From positions 31,631,518 to 31,695,517 of the forward strand of contig OZ026601.1 of the NCBI GenBank assembly GCA_964020085.1: 64,000 nucleotides of DNA. Direction: 5' to 3'. Both the position numbers and the translations under genes were made by a program. The notes beneath the pieces were generated by a model. That model saw nothing but the letters and a program-made list of their open reading frames with translations, was not told the DNA's origin and did no database searches. Each line of letters starts with the position of its first letter. Positions within the stretch are counted from its first letter, which is position 1. This stretch comes from Micromussa lordhowensis. Taxonomy: Eukaryota > Cnidaria > Anthozoa > Scleractinia > Lobophylliidae. Of the stretch, positions 35,653 to 46,846 are shown piece after piece.

Positions 35653-38600
35653 ATGAATGCTTCGAAAAGGAAAAACAACTCTAGAAAGCGATGTCGAGGT
35701 CCATATTTATCGTGGATGAGTGCACCAGATGTCAAAGAACCTCGTGTTTCAGAATGGAGAACAAAAAGTCTTGAGGTGGACGTTAGCAATGCAGCTAGTT
35801 GTTGTAATGCTGCTTGTTCCGTAGACAGCAGCGACACTGATTCCCAAGGCGAAGAAGCATCCAGTTCTTGTAACATTGAAGGATCTAGCGTTACGAATGG
35901 CGTCGAAATTGACCATCAAGATTTTGTTTCGTGCGTTGACGGTGAAGAAAGAGCGCCTAACAACACTGGTGTGGAAGACTTTGGACATCCTCCAAACGAT
36001 GATGGGAATATTAACTTAGAGTCTTTCGAAGAAGAATGTAGCCCTCATTGTTATTGCAGCAATTGTAAATATGCAGACGATGAAGAGTTTTCTTGGTGCA
36101 ACGACTTTGAAGGTTTGTTTTATTAATAAAACTGTGTAAAGCACACGTCCTTTTTGATTACCCCGGAAGTCGAAAAAACAGTTTTCTCGCTGGACAGTGG
36201 GCTTTCCACATTCCCAGATTTCACTAGCGAACTCTTTTACCTGCTACCTCAAAGTGCCATTTCATAAATTGTGTTAGTTTTTGATTCCATACATTTTCTG
36301 TAATATTCCCATCGCAATGGTGTTGAAAACCTTTTAGACCTATTGGCTCTTACTCTGGCTGTCAATCAAATTGAGGTGGCCTAACACAGTTTAAGATACC
36401 GGCACATATTTGTCATTTCTCTAAAATTGTTGCATTTTGGATCTACAAAGTTTTCAAGATATAATTTAGGTAAAAGGACAGACTTGTATTTTATAGTAAA
36501 GGTGGCATGCATTTCATTACCATGGGGTAACATATCTTATCAAAAAAGGCTTCATAATCAGGTTTCCTTTAGTCTTTAGATTTTCTTGATTATTTCCTGG
36601 AAACAAACTTGTAACAATGTACTCATGTTAAGACTATTAAAATAACAAACATTCCTTTGGAGATGACATGGACTCACGTGTATTACAGTCAAACCAAGTG
36701 AAGCGTATCCCTCAAGATTGCATTAATGAATTGATTATTTGAATATTCAACCCACTAGTTGGTTCAAGAATGCAATAATGAATTGATAATTGGAAAATTG
36801 AGCCCACGAGTTATTCGAAGAATTCAGCTAACGGGTTTAATGTAATAAAATCAATTTAGCATTGATTTTTTAAATGACTAGCAAGTTCAATATTCAAATA
36901 CATATTAATGTAATCTTGAGAGGTGTGCTTCACTTGGTTTAACTGTAAAGTCATTTATTTATTAAAGCATATGCCCAAATCATACAAGTTGATGGACTGT
37001 GGCCGACTCAAAGAAGAAAGCTGACGCGAAAACCTCATTATCCTTCCTGGATCAACATTGTTTAGATACTAATTTTGGTTTTGTACGTGCACACTCACAT
37101 TTGATTTTAGGCAAAACATTTGGCATGTCGCATATCACAGCCACTAGCTGGTATCATGTAACTTTGCCCTTAAAAGCAGAAACAAAACACTAATATAATC
37201 TCCATTTGTTTCTGATAGATATTACTGATGATTTGAATGACAAAGATCCTGGTGCAAACAATGAGGGAGAAGATTTCCCACTCTATGCTGGTGCTCGTCT
37301 AACTCTTATGACTAGCATGCTTCTTATCCTTTCCTTCTTGATGAAGCATGGCATCACTGGCGATGCCTTTGCAGATCTCTTGGTTTTAGTGGAACTTCAC
37401 TGCATATCTCCAAATATTTTCAAGAAAACGACCAAGCTCTTTACCCAGTTCTGCAAAGAACTACGAAGCCCAGTTGAATTCCATTACTATTGTACACATG
37501 CCAATTGCCTCACATATCTTGGTCAAAAACTACCAGATGTTTGCCCAACATGCTTACAAGACTTGACTAATAAGAAGAACTACTCTTATTTTGTGGTGGT
37601 GCCCATTGCATACCAGCTTCAGTCTTTGTTTAGTAGTAAGTATATGAAGATTAGTTGTTGTAGTATGGAGATTTAACTGCACTGCTCATTTCAATCAGAA
37701 ATAATCCACATTTCGTTTTGTTTTAATCAGATGGGAGTCTTCTTCAAGATATCTTGACTCTTAAAGATTCTCATAAAAGAAAGAAAGATCACAGCATATG
37801 TGATGTTCTAGATGGAAGACTGTACAAGGAGTACTTTAATAGTGATGGCTTCATTAGAGGTTCCTCTCCTCTAAAGAATGAAGTACACATTTCATTCCAA
37901 GTCAATACTGATGGTGTGTCATTATTTCGGTCTTCGAAGTTTGCTGTTTGGCCCGTTTATCTTATAATAAATGAGATTCCCCCAAACTACAGGTGAACCA
38001 TTTTGCCAAATATCTCTTAATGCAACAGGGATGTCTCTAAGAAAATTGACTGCCAGTCAGTGTGGGAGTTTAGTTGGCTAAAATTAGAATGTGGTCGCTT
38101 CTATTGTGTTCTCTCTGTGTTTGTGATGCCAAAATTCAGGTGACGTTCACTTCATCATCCTCAGCCGGCAAAATTTGTTGGCATTCGGCACTTAGCGACA
38201 TCCCTGATACAAATACATGTATATCTGCATGTTTCTGCAAAAAATGAAAACAATGTGTTTAAAAACAATTGATGGCAGCGTCATTATTTTACTTTTGATA
38301 ATGAGGTAGAAGTATGCATATTTTTGTAGCTGATATTGTGTGAAAGAAGCTGTGCATGCACAGTTTGTTTAACTTAATGATCAAAATGCAATATTCCAAT
38401 TTTTTTTTTAGTTTTATCACACAAAAATGGTACATAAATAGGGTACATTTTTCTCTAGAATTTAAATATTTGCAATAAAGCACTTTTTGTGGACACTAGG
38501 GGCTAAATTAGTGGACTTCCTCATGAATACCTTAAATACAAATGTGGACTGGTTTGCAAACCAGAACATTATTTTTTGTCACTGGTTCCTACTCTCATAT

Positions 38601-41484
38601 TCTTTTTCAGGTTCACCAGGAAACACCGACTATTTGTTGGCCTCTGGTTTGGAAAGGAGAAGCCATTCTTTAAGACTTTCATGAAGCCCTTTGCAGAATC
38701 ACTCAAAGACCTTTTCTATAAAGGTATATGTGAGAAATTTTAATATAAATTCAATTTAACAGTACTCCCCCTATAGACTGCTCACAGTCCCCTATTTTTC
38801 TGTGAATTCAAAGGGTCAATCGTTGGGTTTGAGGTGTTGCCATCTTGTTCTCTTCGTGCGAGCAAACACTGGGGAAAGTACAGAAAGACTGGGTGGGGAT
38901 GCTAGGGGTCACCCACTGGCAGAAAAAATTGGCAAAAATCTCTAAGATTGCGCAAAGGGATGGAGATGCCAAAATTCCTCCAAGAGATTCAAGCCTCTAA
39001 CTTCAAGATTGAACGCATTTGAGTTATTACTGGGAGGGAAACTTAATTTTCCCCACACTCTTGATTGGGGGAGTGTCTTTATTAAATGCAGAGGTTCCCA
39101 CCATTTTCTTCAACAGAAAAAAGAAACTTTGATACATTATGCTCTTTTCCTGCCAGTGAATGAGTAACAGCCGCTTTTGTCCATGCTTTTCTTTCAGTCC
39201 TCCAAGATGACATGCTGGCAGACAATCAAAATCAAAACAATACCTGAAAATTCTTATAATCAATGCCATTTTGGCCTGAGCTGTGAAGTGATGAATGTTT
39301 TTTTCTGTCACTCAAGTTGTCATTGCTCTGCTTTGCTCTAATGAAACCTATTGTTCATTCAACCAATGAGGTGTTGCTGTTGCTAAAGCAATTAACTCTG
39401 TCAGATCGAGACGGAATGATGTTGTTACAGTCCCCCTATTTTTGCTGCTCCTCTACCCCCACACTATTAACCCCCTTTGCACCCAGATGTACCCATGGTC
39501 TTTTTGTACTCTCCTCAGTTTTCATGGAAAAATAGGAGACTGAACAGTCTAATACCCCGAATACATACTGTGGCCAGGAAACATTTAGTCTGACAGTATG
39601 AAAAGAGTAGGGCAGGTAGTTCCTGGTGTTTTGGTCTGGCATTGTCTCATGGGTTGGTGCTTCACATAGGGTTAACCTCATTGCACTTTCCCCTTGGACA
39701 GAATTGTCCAAGAAAATTACTTTGACAGTGACTATGTTATGTAGAAAACATAATGCTGCTACTTTCACACAGTAGCTATTAGGTAATCATACTTTGTGAC
39801 AAGTGTTCTCGTGCAACTTTTGTTTGTTTCATATATATAGTGCCTTTCATGTATCATTTTTGTTGTGAATTATGTACCAGGAAAAGTCTGATGTTTGGTT
39901 TTAGGTACTGAGGTTATCATTGGTACTGTGAAATGGAAAGTAAGAGCTATCCTCCTCTGTGGTGTGTTTGATGCTCCTGCCCGTTGCTGTTTTATGGAGA
40001 TGATACAGTACAATGGGTTTCATGGCTGTCCATTCTGTGATTCTGCGGGAGAGACGGTAAAGACTGGAGAGAAGGGGTCCACTCATGCGTATCCATTTAA
40101 TATCTCAAGTTCAACTGGCCATGGAAAACCACGTACTCACCAAGAAACAGTTACCCATGCAAAAAATGCAGACAGACAGGCACTTGCAGGAAAAGCAGCA
40201 CCACTGTGTGGAGTTAAGGGGACAACATGGTTTATGTTTCTCCCCAAATTTGACATTATAAGAGGGGTAGCTGTAGATTACATGCATTGTATATTGCTAG
40301 GGGTGATGAAAATGCTACTGCATCTATGGTTTGATAAGCAATACCGTTCAGAAGCATTTAGTATCAGTAGCAGGATGAAAGATGTTAATCTTCGACTTCT
40401 AAGTATCAAACCTCCAAATTTTATCTCGAGAGTTCCCCGTAGTTTAGAGGATCTTGGGCACTTTAAGGCATCTGAGTACAAGTCATTTCTCCTTTATTAT
40501 GGTTTGCCTTGCCTTCTAGGGATTTTGCCAGATGATTATTATCAGCACTTCCTTCTTCTAGTTCAAGCAGTTTTTTCACTCTTGAAAGAATCTATTACTG
40601 AGAAAGATCTCAAACAGGCATCTGCACTTCTAAAGCATTTCTGTTTAAATATGTCTGTCTTCTATGGCAAGAGGTATGAGACTTCAAATGTCCATATGCT
40701 GTTACACCTTGTAGAGAAGGTAAGGGACCTGGGCCCACTGTGGTCTCAAAGTTGTTTTTACTTTGAAGATTATAATGGAGAACTCAGGAAACTTTTTCAC
40801 GGGACACAGAGCATTGAACAGCAGATTACTCTTGCTGTATCGATCAATCAGAAGCTCCCTCAAATGGATACATGTCTTACTTATGGCACAGGGGCTTATG
40901 ACTTTTACTTAAAGTTAGCACGCAAAGGTAGGGGGGAAAGTACTCAGAGGCAGACCTTGCTGCTTGACAATATTAGATGTGTTGGGGCTATGACATCTTT
41001 TACATTGCATGGTGAGGACAAGACTGCAGTAGAGAAACAGGTAGGACAGTTGAGAGATGTTAAGAAGTTTAAAAGAATTTCTATCGGTGAACAAGTACTG
41101 CACAGTGAAGATTATAAAAGTGTCCTGAAAAGAAATAGCTCCAGTGTGCTAACCAAGGATGGTAACATTTACCAGATTAAATATTATGTTGAGGTTTACC
41201 CAAGATGCCCCAATGCCATCTTTTGTATGGAGTCTTTACAATGTGTTTGCTGTATTCCACATTACTTAGCAGTTTCGCATTTGCTTGAGAAGGCTCAAGT
41301 AAAGTTATCATCAGACACCATTACTAATGCTACAGCAGGTCACATTGTTCCAGTCAATCATGACAAAAAGAATACTGTAGCGGTGCCATTAAATGCAATT
41401 AGTTCAGCCTGTGTGTTTGTTTCATATGCGGGTTCAAATGTTGACTTTGTATGCCTAGTTCCAAACCAGATTGAACGAGAGTAA
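35653..41484 (+). CDS. Tnp2-like (Transposase_21) transposase, five exons, 943 residues
   Basis: Exons 35653-36112, 37219-37635, 37731-37992, 38611-38723 and 39905-41484; all introns GT-AG, phases consistent, 2,832 coding bases with no stop. The N-terminal region is basic, then acidic and Ser/Cys-rich. A zinc ribbon C-x4-C-x11-C-x2-C lies at residues 245-265. Next come NTDGVSLFRSSKFAVWPVYL and LFVGLWFGKEKPFFKTFMKP, typical of the family. The core in exon 5 has GVFDAPARC (Asp about 440), a GCPFC pair (459-462) and VDYMHCILLG (Asp about 542), as in EnSpm/CACTA Tnp2 proteins. A good splice donor, GAGTAAGT, overlaps the stop codon, so a further exon cannot be excluded. Expected role: cutting the element's ends for transposition, in the nucleus. 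Confidence 0.87.
38026..38206. mobile_element. 181 bp MITE in transposase intron 3
   Basis: Ends CAGGGATGTCTCTAAG and CTTAGCGACATCCCTG are inverted repeats with one mismatch. CAGGG termini are common in hAT elements, but no 8 bp duplication is evident. The same sequence is in copy 2 near 60945-61130, so it was carried along with the transposon. Confidence 0.6.
38774..39552. repeat. foldback or MITE-like repeat in transposase intron 4
   Basis: TAGACTGCTCACAGTCCCCT then ATTTTTC at the left reappears inverted at the right (GAAAAATAGGAGACTGAACAGTCTA), with several mismatches. The interior has no gene. Present also in copy 2 around 59600-60390. Just downstream, at 39587-39720, is another dispersed repeat with TTGGACAATTCTGTCCAA, which recurs at 42026-42140. 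Confidence 0.55.
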
Positions 41485-42440
41485 GTTCTTTGTTCATAAT
41501 AATAATATGCTTTATATTAGGAATGACGACCAACATTAACAATGAGCTTCATCACACAAATAGGGTGCAGATGACAATGAAAGAAAACCAGACTCGTATG
41601 TTCATCACTGACTTTTAATCAAATTATGCCTTTTCCAAAGTAGTTGCCAAAATTGGCAGCAATTTCGAAAAAGGTAATAAAATTCCCTCAAAAGGGTATT
41701 CAGAAATGATAGAATTGTTCCATCCAGGCCCTTTTTTGGTGATGGAGCCCAAGTGTTGAGGATATTCATATGCCTCAAAATTTTGAAAATAGGACCATGG
41801 GCTTATATGTTTTGAACCTTTTGAGGTGATGTGTACATGTTTTTCGTAAGGCCTTAACACGCAGGGAGAAGCGTATAAACTTATTTATTGAAGGTGTTAA
41901 ATTCTTTAAATCAGCTCGTTTATATCTCACATCTCTTGTATTTGAAAATTTTCTGAAAATGGACGTAGTTAATATATGCCTTGGGGGGGGGGGGGGGGAG
42001 GCTATCTCTCTCTCTCATAGTCATAGTAATTTTCTTGGACAATTCTGTCCAAGGGAGAAAGGTGCAATGAGGTTATCCTACGTGAAGCACCAACCCGTGA
42101 AACAAGGCCAGACCACAACACTGGGAACTATGTGCCCTCCTCTCTCTCTCTCTCTGTTACATTTATTAGAAAGGGAATCTTTCAGAATTTCATTTCAAGT
42201 AGGGAGATAATGTATACCATATTGATGGTCATTTTTTAAGTTATCTTTCTGTTTTGTAATATTTTTGCAAATTGTATTTATCAGTGTGCTTACAGATTAT
42301 ATCAAATTTGATGTTGGTTCATCATCAGAAGTGTAAATAATCTAAACTTGTATTAAAATCTTGTTAAACTGTTTTTAATGTACTGATCAAGCATCAGTTT
42401 TTGGCTGTATATGCCATCTAACTCTGCCATTTCCATTTTG

Positions 42441-42722
42441 GAAAGCACAGTGGTTTAATGAATAGTGTGCTGGACTCTGGATCGAGCGATCCGGGTTCAA
42501 GCCCTGGCCTGGACACCACATTGTGTTCTTGTGCAAGATACTACTTGGAGCCTCTCTTCACCCTGGTGTGTAAATGGGTACTGCTGAATTTAATGTTGGG
42601 TTAACCTAATGCAATGGACTAGCATCCAATCCAGGGGGAGTAAAAATTAATACTCTAGTTGCCTCATGCTACAGAAGCCAGGGTAAGCTCTGCCCTGATG
42701 CGGGCAGACTGCAGACTTTATC
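42441..42722 (+). mobile_element. tRNA-derived SINE
   Basis: The head resembles a tRNA: GTGGTTTAATGAATAGTG as a degraded A box and GGTTCAAGCCC, an exact B-box match, at 42494-42504. The body (TTGTGCAAGATACT, then CTCTTCACCCTGGTGTGTAA and ATGGGTACTG) is similar to the conserved central domain reported in cnidarian and other eumetazoan SINEs; I recall this rather than having checked it. It is downstream of the transposase gene and is shared with copy 2. Confidence 0.7.
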
Positions 42723-43135
42723 TTTAACTAACATTTCCCAAGCTTTATTCAAAACAGTGTGATGAAATAACATTTGATGTATTATTTAACAAATTCTTAT
42801 TCACCAAGGTGGAGGTAGATACAGTGTATCCACCACTTTCAGTCAGTGACACTGCGGTGAATGATTGTTTTAGTATATACCACACAATTACAAGCTGAAT
42901 AAAAATGGACCCGAAAACTAACTTATTGCTGGTTGATTTTGCTGAAATTGATAGTCCCTAATATCCTTTTGTTTTCTTGGTATCTCTGACTGCATGCAGA
43001 TACTGTACTTTAAATATATTCTTAGTTATGGCTGTAATTTAAAAATAAATTTGAATCTGTCAGAAAACAATTACACCCTCGCAAATGTACCCAGATAACT
43101 TTCTTACACATGCATGCATGCAGAATTAGTGCAGT

Positions 43136-43392
43136 TCGTAAGTTACCCGAGGTACTTTTGAGGTACTGTGCAAATTGTACCTGAATTGTACCTCAGAGCT
43201 TTTCATTGACCAGGTACATTTCAGGTACAACAGTAGGTGCCTGAAATGAACCCAGAAATGTGCCTAAAATGTTGAGGTACATTTTAGGTACACCTAGAAT
43301 GTACCTGATCACGAAAAGGTACTTTCGAAGCTTTCGAAGTATACCTCAGGTACAGTTCAGGTATACTTTTATGTACCTAATTTTGGTAAGGG
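43136..43392. repeat. right subterminal repeat array of copy 1
   Basis: About a dozen GGTAC/GTACC motifs in both orientations, commonly CAGGTACATT or its complement, plus GTATACC elements. It ends at the CCC-type terminus (43390-43392). The array is also found at 55773-56030 in copy 2 and resembles that at 25136. Confidence 0.8.
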
Positions 43393-44449
43393 AAGCCCTA
43401 TTAAAATGAAATAAAATTTTGTGTATCAGTGTAAAAGACAATAAAAAAGGTACTTACGTTCAGAGGAATAAACACTTGATAGGAAAAAAACTTTGAAAAG
43501 AAAAAACCCGTAAAGGAAACCCTTTAAAGTAACTAGCTGAAGACTGTAAAAAATTGTTTCCAGATTGACGCCGAGATTGCGCCATACGTGATTGCGTGAT
43601 TACTAATGACGTATGAATTGTGGTTTAAAAAGGATTATGGTATAGTCACGAAGGGTTTCATTCACAGAATGGCGACCCGATGGAAGGATTCAGGCTTCGA
43701 TGAACAATTTTGTTATAGTAAGGGTAATTTCTACAATGGGCAAGGGGTAAAACAAAAGCTTGTCTTGAAGGAATTGTCAACGTGGAGGGTTGAGTAATAA
43801 TTTTCGCAAGTGGAACCTTCGAAATCGATGGAAAACCGCTGGGTACTGGCCAACCGGTATGTGAGAGAAAGATTTTCAAATCAATGATTTATCGTTCTAA
43901 AACAGACAAAAGGTTACTGATGAATCTTTATTTAAGAAATATGGCGTAGAAATGATAGAATAATATCCCAAATCGTAAGCGAAATCTCTGTTATAGAGTA
44001 AATTCGATACAACAAATCCAAGCTAAATTCTCTATTACTATGTACACAAGCCTATAGATAAGGTGAAGCTTAGCTTAAATCGAGTTAAGTTTACAGTACA
44101 GTGATGCTATGTACAGTACAGTGATGTTATGTACAGAATGTAATGCGAACATAGGAATATATTGTACTAAGAAACGGTTGGAAAATTGTTATGATCCATA
44201 CATGGAGAGATTATGTCAAAAATAAATTTTGGTCTATTACAGGCACACTCAAATTTAGTGAGTAAACTGGATTGAAAATATTTCAAATAGACATGTGTGT
44301 CTTTCATCTTAACTAGAATAAATATGGTGGTATTGGAATTATAAAAGTGTAGCTAGTAAATCAATATTTTGTATTTCATCTATGATATCTCTTAAATCTG
44401 ATCTGGTGATAACAGCGATGATAATGATACAAGAAATAATAAAAATTAG
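43393..44449. other. no gene recognised
   Basis: AT-rich spacer between the transposon end and the Penelope-like ORF. Short direct repeats of TACAGTACAGTGATG lie near 44090-44130. The 63-codon frame at 43606 has no recognisable domain. Confidence 0.5.
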
Positions 44450-46846
44450 TTAAATTAAATCTGTAGATGAATTTTGATGGATGACTAATTTTTGGTGAAG
44501 TAATTTATTGGTAAGGAGTAATGTGTGAAGTTTTGTGGAATTACAGTATGTTTTTGTAAGGTTTGGTATGTTAGGTGTGCGGTATTTACGGAGAATGTCA
44601 GTGACGATTTTGTCGGTCCGTTTGTCTTTGTTGTATAAAGTTTTGTAGTAAACAGTCGGTTTTTGTTTGTCAGTTTGCTGATCTTTATGACGTCGTCTGT
44701 GGGCAGTTAGCGTAAGCCAGGGGAAGGAATGTTCAGAGATCAGTTTGTCAGGATAGTCCAAAGCAATTAGTCGTAGGGAGAACAGTTTGTGTATAAAGTT
44801 GTAGTCGTCTGGAGTCGCGGAAAGTCTACTGTATCGTATTGTCTCAGTTTTTATGATGCCAGTGAAAATGTGTTGTGGATGATTGGATGAAAAATGTGGA
44901 TACATGTACTTGTGATGTGGTTTTTGGTATACTTGATAGTGAACTTTGTGATTCATGATGGTGAAGTGGTTGAATGATAAAGTGAGGTCCAGGTAATGTG
45001 TTGTGTTGTGATTGGAGATGAAAGTGATGGGTATTTGTGAAGGGTATGAGCTGCAAAGGTTAGTAATGATGTTAGATAGGTCAGCTTTATTAGTAAGCAT
45101 AAAACCATCATCTATGTAGCGACAAAAAATTAAAATATTAGCCAAGCAATTAGTCTTGTTAAAAAAAGAAAATTCGCTTAGTAAAAGCACGAGGTCCGCA
45201 ATTTGCCGGCTATGGTAGCTCCCCATAGCGACCCCCTTAATTTGCTGGTAGGTGGAATTACCAGCAGCAAAAAAGTTGCGTTGGTTAATAAAATTATTTA
45301 GGTTAAGCAGATAATCCCTATAAAAAATTGGCAGGTTAAGCAGTTTGCAGCTTGTAATGATAGCATGAATAGTGTCATGGTAAGTGATGTTAGTGTAAAG
45401 TGAGGTAAAGTCAAAGGTCGTGAAACAAAGGTCGTCCATGTCAGTGATGTATTGTTTGTCTAATAAATTCAGTAAGTCGGTGGAGTTGTAAATTAAAGGG
45501 AAAATGATGTCTCGTTCTTTAAAAAATTCTTTCAGTTGTAAAATAATATTGTCTAGTTCAGTTCCAAGTAGTCGTGAAGGGTTTGATGTCGTCCAACTGT
45601 GTGCGGTGATAATGGGTCGTCCTGTAAGCTCTGTAATGTTGTTGTGTAAAGCAGGTCTGTCCAGTTTGTGTACTTTAGGTAGTAGTTTCATGTAGGGTAG
45701 GTGTAGTTGGTCTTGTGGTATAGAGTCAAGTAAATGTTGGTTGCTATGGTTAGAAATAATAGTAGACAAACGCTGTTTAAGTTTGTTGAGTAATCTGTTG
45801 GAGTTTGTAACTGTATTTGAAATGTCAAAATTATCAATGCGTCTGTAGGTCGTGATGTCGGAAAAATGTCGGTTGTATTCTGTAGAAAACCACGAGATGG
45901 GCACTAATGCCCAACCCATGTTTTTGTCAGTCATAGTCAGTATAATGTCATTGTCTTTCTGTAGGTTAGTAATGTGAGATGTAGTTTGTGGGGTGATGTT
46001 ATGGAGATTACGATTAACAATTGAACGTAAATTAAAAGATTGTAGGATTTCTTTAGAATATAAAACAGTATTTTGAACATAGTCAATAAGATGTAAATTA
46101 AAATTAGGTCTAGTTTGTTCTTGCTTTAGTAGAGTGAGTGGACGAGAATGTGTTGAATAAGGTTTAAAGCGGTGTGAAGTTCTTCGAGATGCGGATGGCT
46201 TGATTTGAGGTTGATAGTTCTTCTTGTGGATGATGGAACAGAGAGTGGTGTTGACTTCGGAGAGTATGGTGCGGGTTAGCGAAGATGTACTTGAAGTGGA
46301 GGTAGTAGGAATAAAGTTGGTGCCCTTGTTAAGTAAAGATATGGTTTCTGGTGGTAAAGATGTTGTTGTGAAATTGTGGATTTTGTTGGTCGATGATAGT
46401 TTGTCCTTTTCTTTGTTTATAAGTTCAGAACGTTGATGTTGAAGATCCAGATTCATGAGATTAGCGACGTTAGTATAGAAGAGATTGAGTCTTGAGGTGA
46501 AGAGGTTGAAGAATTGTCTGTAGATAGTATTAGCTTTGTTGAGTTGAACTGTTAGTCTGTGTCCTTTGTGGTATCTTTTGAGGAATGAGATTCTGTTGGA
46601 GTGAGAAGTACGTTGAGAAAGCTTGATATTGATGATTCTTTTTTGAAGGGATGCATTGTCGTCTTTAAGAAGGTTGATGGAATTTTGAATGTCGGATGAA
46701 TGAATGGATGATGAAGATTTTGTAGAGGTGGAGATGACTGAGTTTCTGTCTTTGTAATACTGCGTGTGGATATCACATTGTAGTTTGTAAATTAAAGCTA
46801 AATTCTGTTCCTTTAAAGTAATTAAATTATGAACTTTGAACAGCAA
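44450..46846 (-). CDS. Penelope-like reverse transcriptase ORF, no GIY-YIG domain seen
   Basis: A single intact frame of 798 residues. The N-terminal third is Ser/Thr/Asn-rich, with possible coiled coil. RT motifs follow in order: LPKVHKLDRPAL and RPIITAHSW (about 395-420), TFDFTSLYTNI (motif A, about 477), GVAMGSYHSRQIADLVL (motif B), FCRYIDDGFML (motif C, about 578) and HYLDLTLSF. The fingers/thumb pattern and the SLYTNI phrase are characteristic of Penelope-like elements. Canonical elements end in a GIY-YIG endonuclease; here the ORF stops at about the place where it would begin and I see none downstream, so this is either an endonuclease-lacking type or 3'-truncated. Element ends were not found. 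A divergent non-Penelope RT is the alternative. Confidence 0.8.
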   Translation of the reverse strand: MLFKVHNLITLKEQNLALIYKLQCDIHTQYYKDRNSVISTSTKSSSSIHSSDIQNSINLLKDDNASLQKRIINIKLSQRTSHSNRISFLKRYHKGHRLTVQLNKANTIYRQFFNLFTSRLNLFYTNVANLMNLDLQHQRSELINKEKDKLSSTNKIHNFTTTSLPPETISLLNKGTNFIPTTSTSSTSSLTRTILSEVNTTLCSIIHKKNYQPQIKPSASRRTSHRFKPYSTHSRPLTLLKQEQTRPNFNLHLIDYVQNTVLYSKEILQSFNLRSIVNRNLHNITPQTTSHITNLQKDNDIILTMTDKNMGWALVPISWFSTEYNRHFSDITTYRRIDNFDISNTVTNSNRLLNKLKQRLSTIISNHSNQHLLDSIPQDQLHLPYMKLLPKVHKLDRPALHNNITELTGRPIITAHSWTTSNPSRLLGTELDNIILQLKEFFKERDIIFPLIYNSTDLLNLLDKQYITDMDDLCFTTFDFTSLYTNITYHDTIHAIITSCKLLNLPIFYRDYLLNLNNFINQRNFFAAGNSTYQQIKGVAMGSYHSRQIADLVLLLSEFSFFNKTNCLANILIFCRYIDDGFMLTNKADLSNIITNLCSSYPSQIPITFISNHNTTHYLDLTLSFNHFTIMNHKVHYQVYQKPHHKYMYPHFSSNHPQHIFTGIIKTETIRYSRLSATPDDYNFIHKLFSLRLIALDYPDKLISEHSFPWLTLTAHRRRHKDQQTDKQKPTVYYKTLYNKDKRTDKIVTDILRKYRTPNIPNLTKTYCNSTKLHTLLLTNKLLHQKLVIHQNSSTDLI

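Larger units (their letters stand above)
33131..37960 (+). repeat. 2,415 bp tandem duplication inside copy 1
   Basis: 33131-35545 is repeated at 35546-37960 and appears essentially identical. The junction joins the middle of transposase exon 3 to sequence upstream of exon 1; CT is shared at 33131-33132, 35546-35547 and 37961-37962, a 2 bp microhomology. Copy 2 (55773-64000) lacks the duplication, so it arose after the copies separated, or is an assembly artefact. Confidence 0.88.
25136..43392 (+). mobile_element. large Tnp2-type (CACTA-like) DNA transposon, copy 1
   Basis: The left end CCCATAGCAAAATTAGGTAC (25136) and the right end, whose complement is CCCTTACCAAAATTAGGTAC (43392), form a 20 bp inverted repeat with three mismatches. 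AGGTAC-motif arrays follow inward at each end. The right end is confirmed by the second copy, whose homology stops at the same CCC (55773). Inside are a minus-strand BEN-domain gene and a plus-strand transposase gene sharing a divergent promoter. The length of 18,257 bp includes an internal 2,415 bp duplication. Flanks (TTA left, AAG right) do not show a clear target duplication, so the left boundary rests on the terminal similarity alone. Transposase family and subterminal repeats fit EnSpm/CACTA elements, though the ends begin CCC rather than CAC. Confidence 0.75.

Noticed and set aside
41959..42210. 83-codon frame downstream of the transposase
   Set aside because: Contains G and CT homopolymer runs and a dispersed repeat (TTGGACAATTCTGTCCAA); not a plausible exon.
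42441..42722. tRNA gene
   Set aside because: Only the B box is exact, the acceptor stem does not pair well and a SINE body follows, so it is a tRNA-derived SINE.
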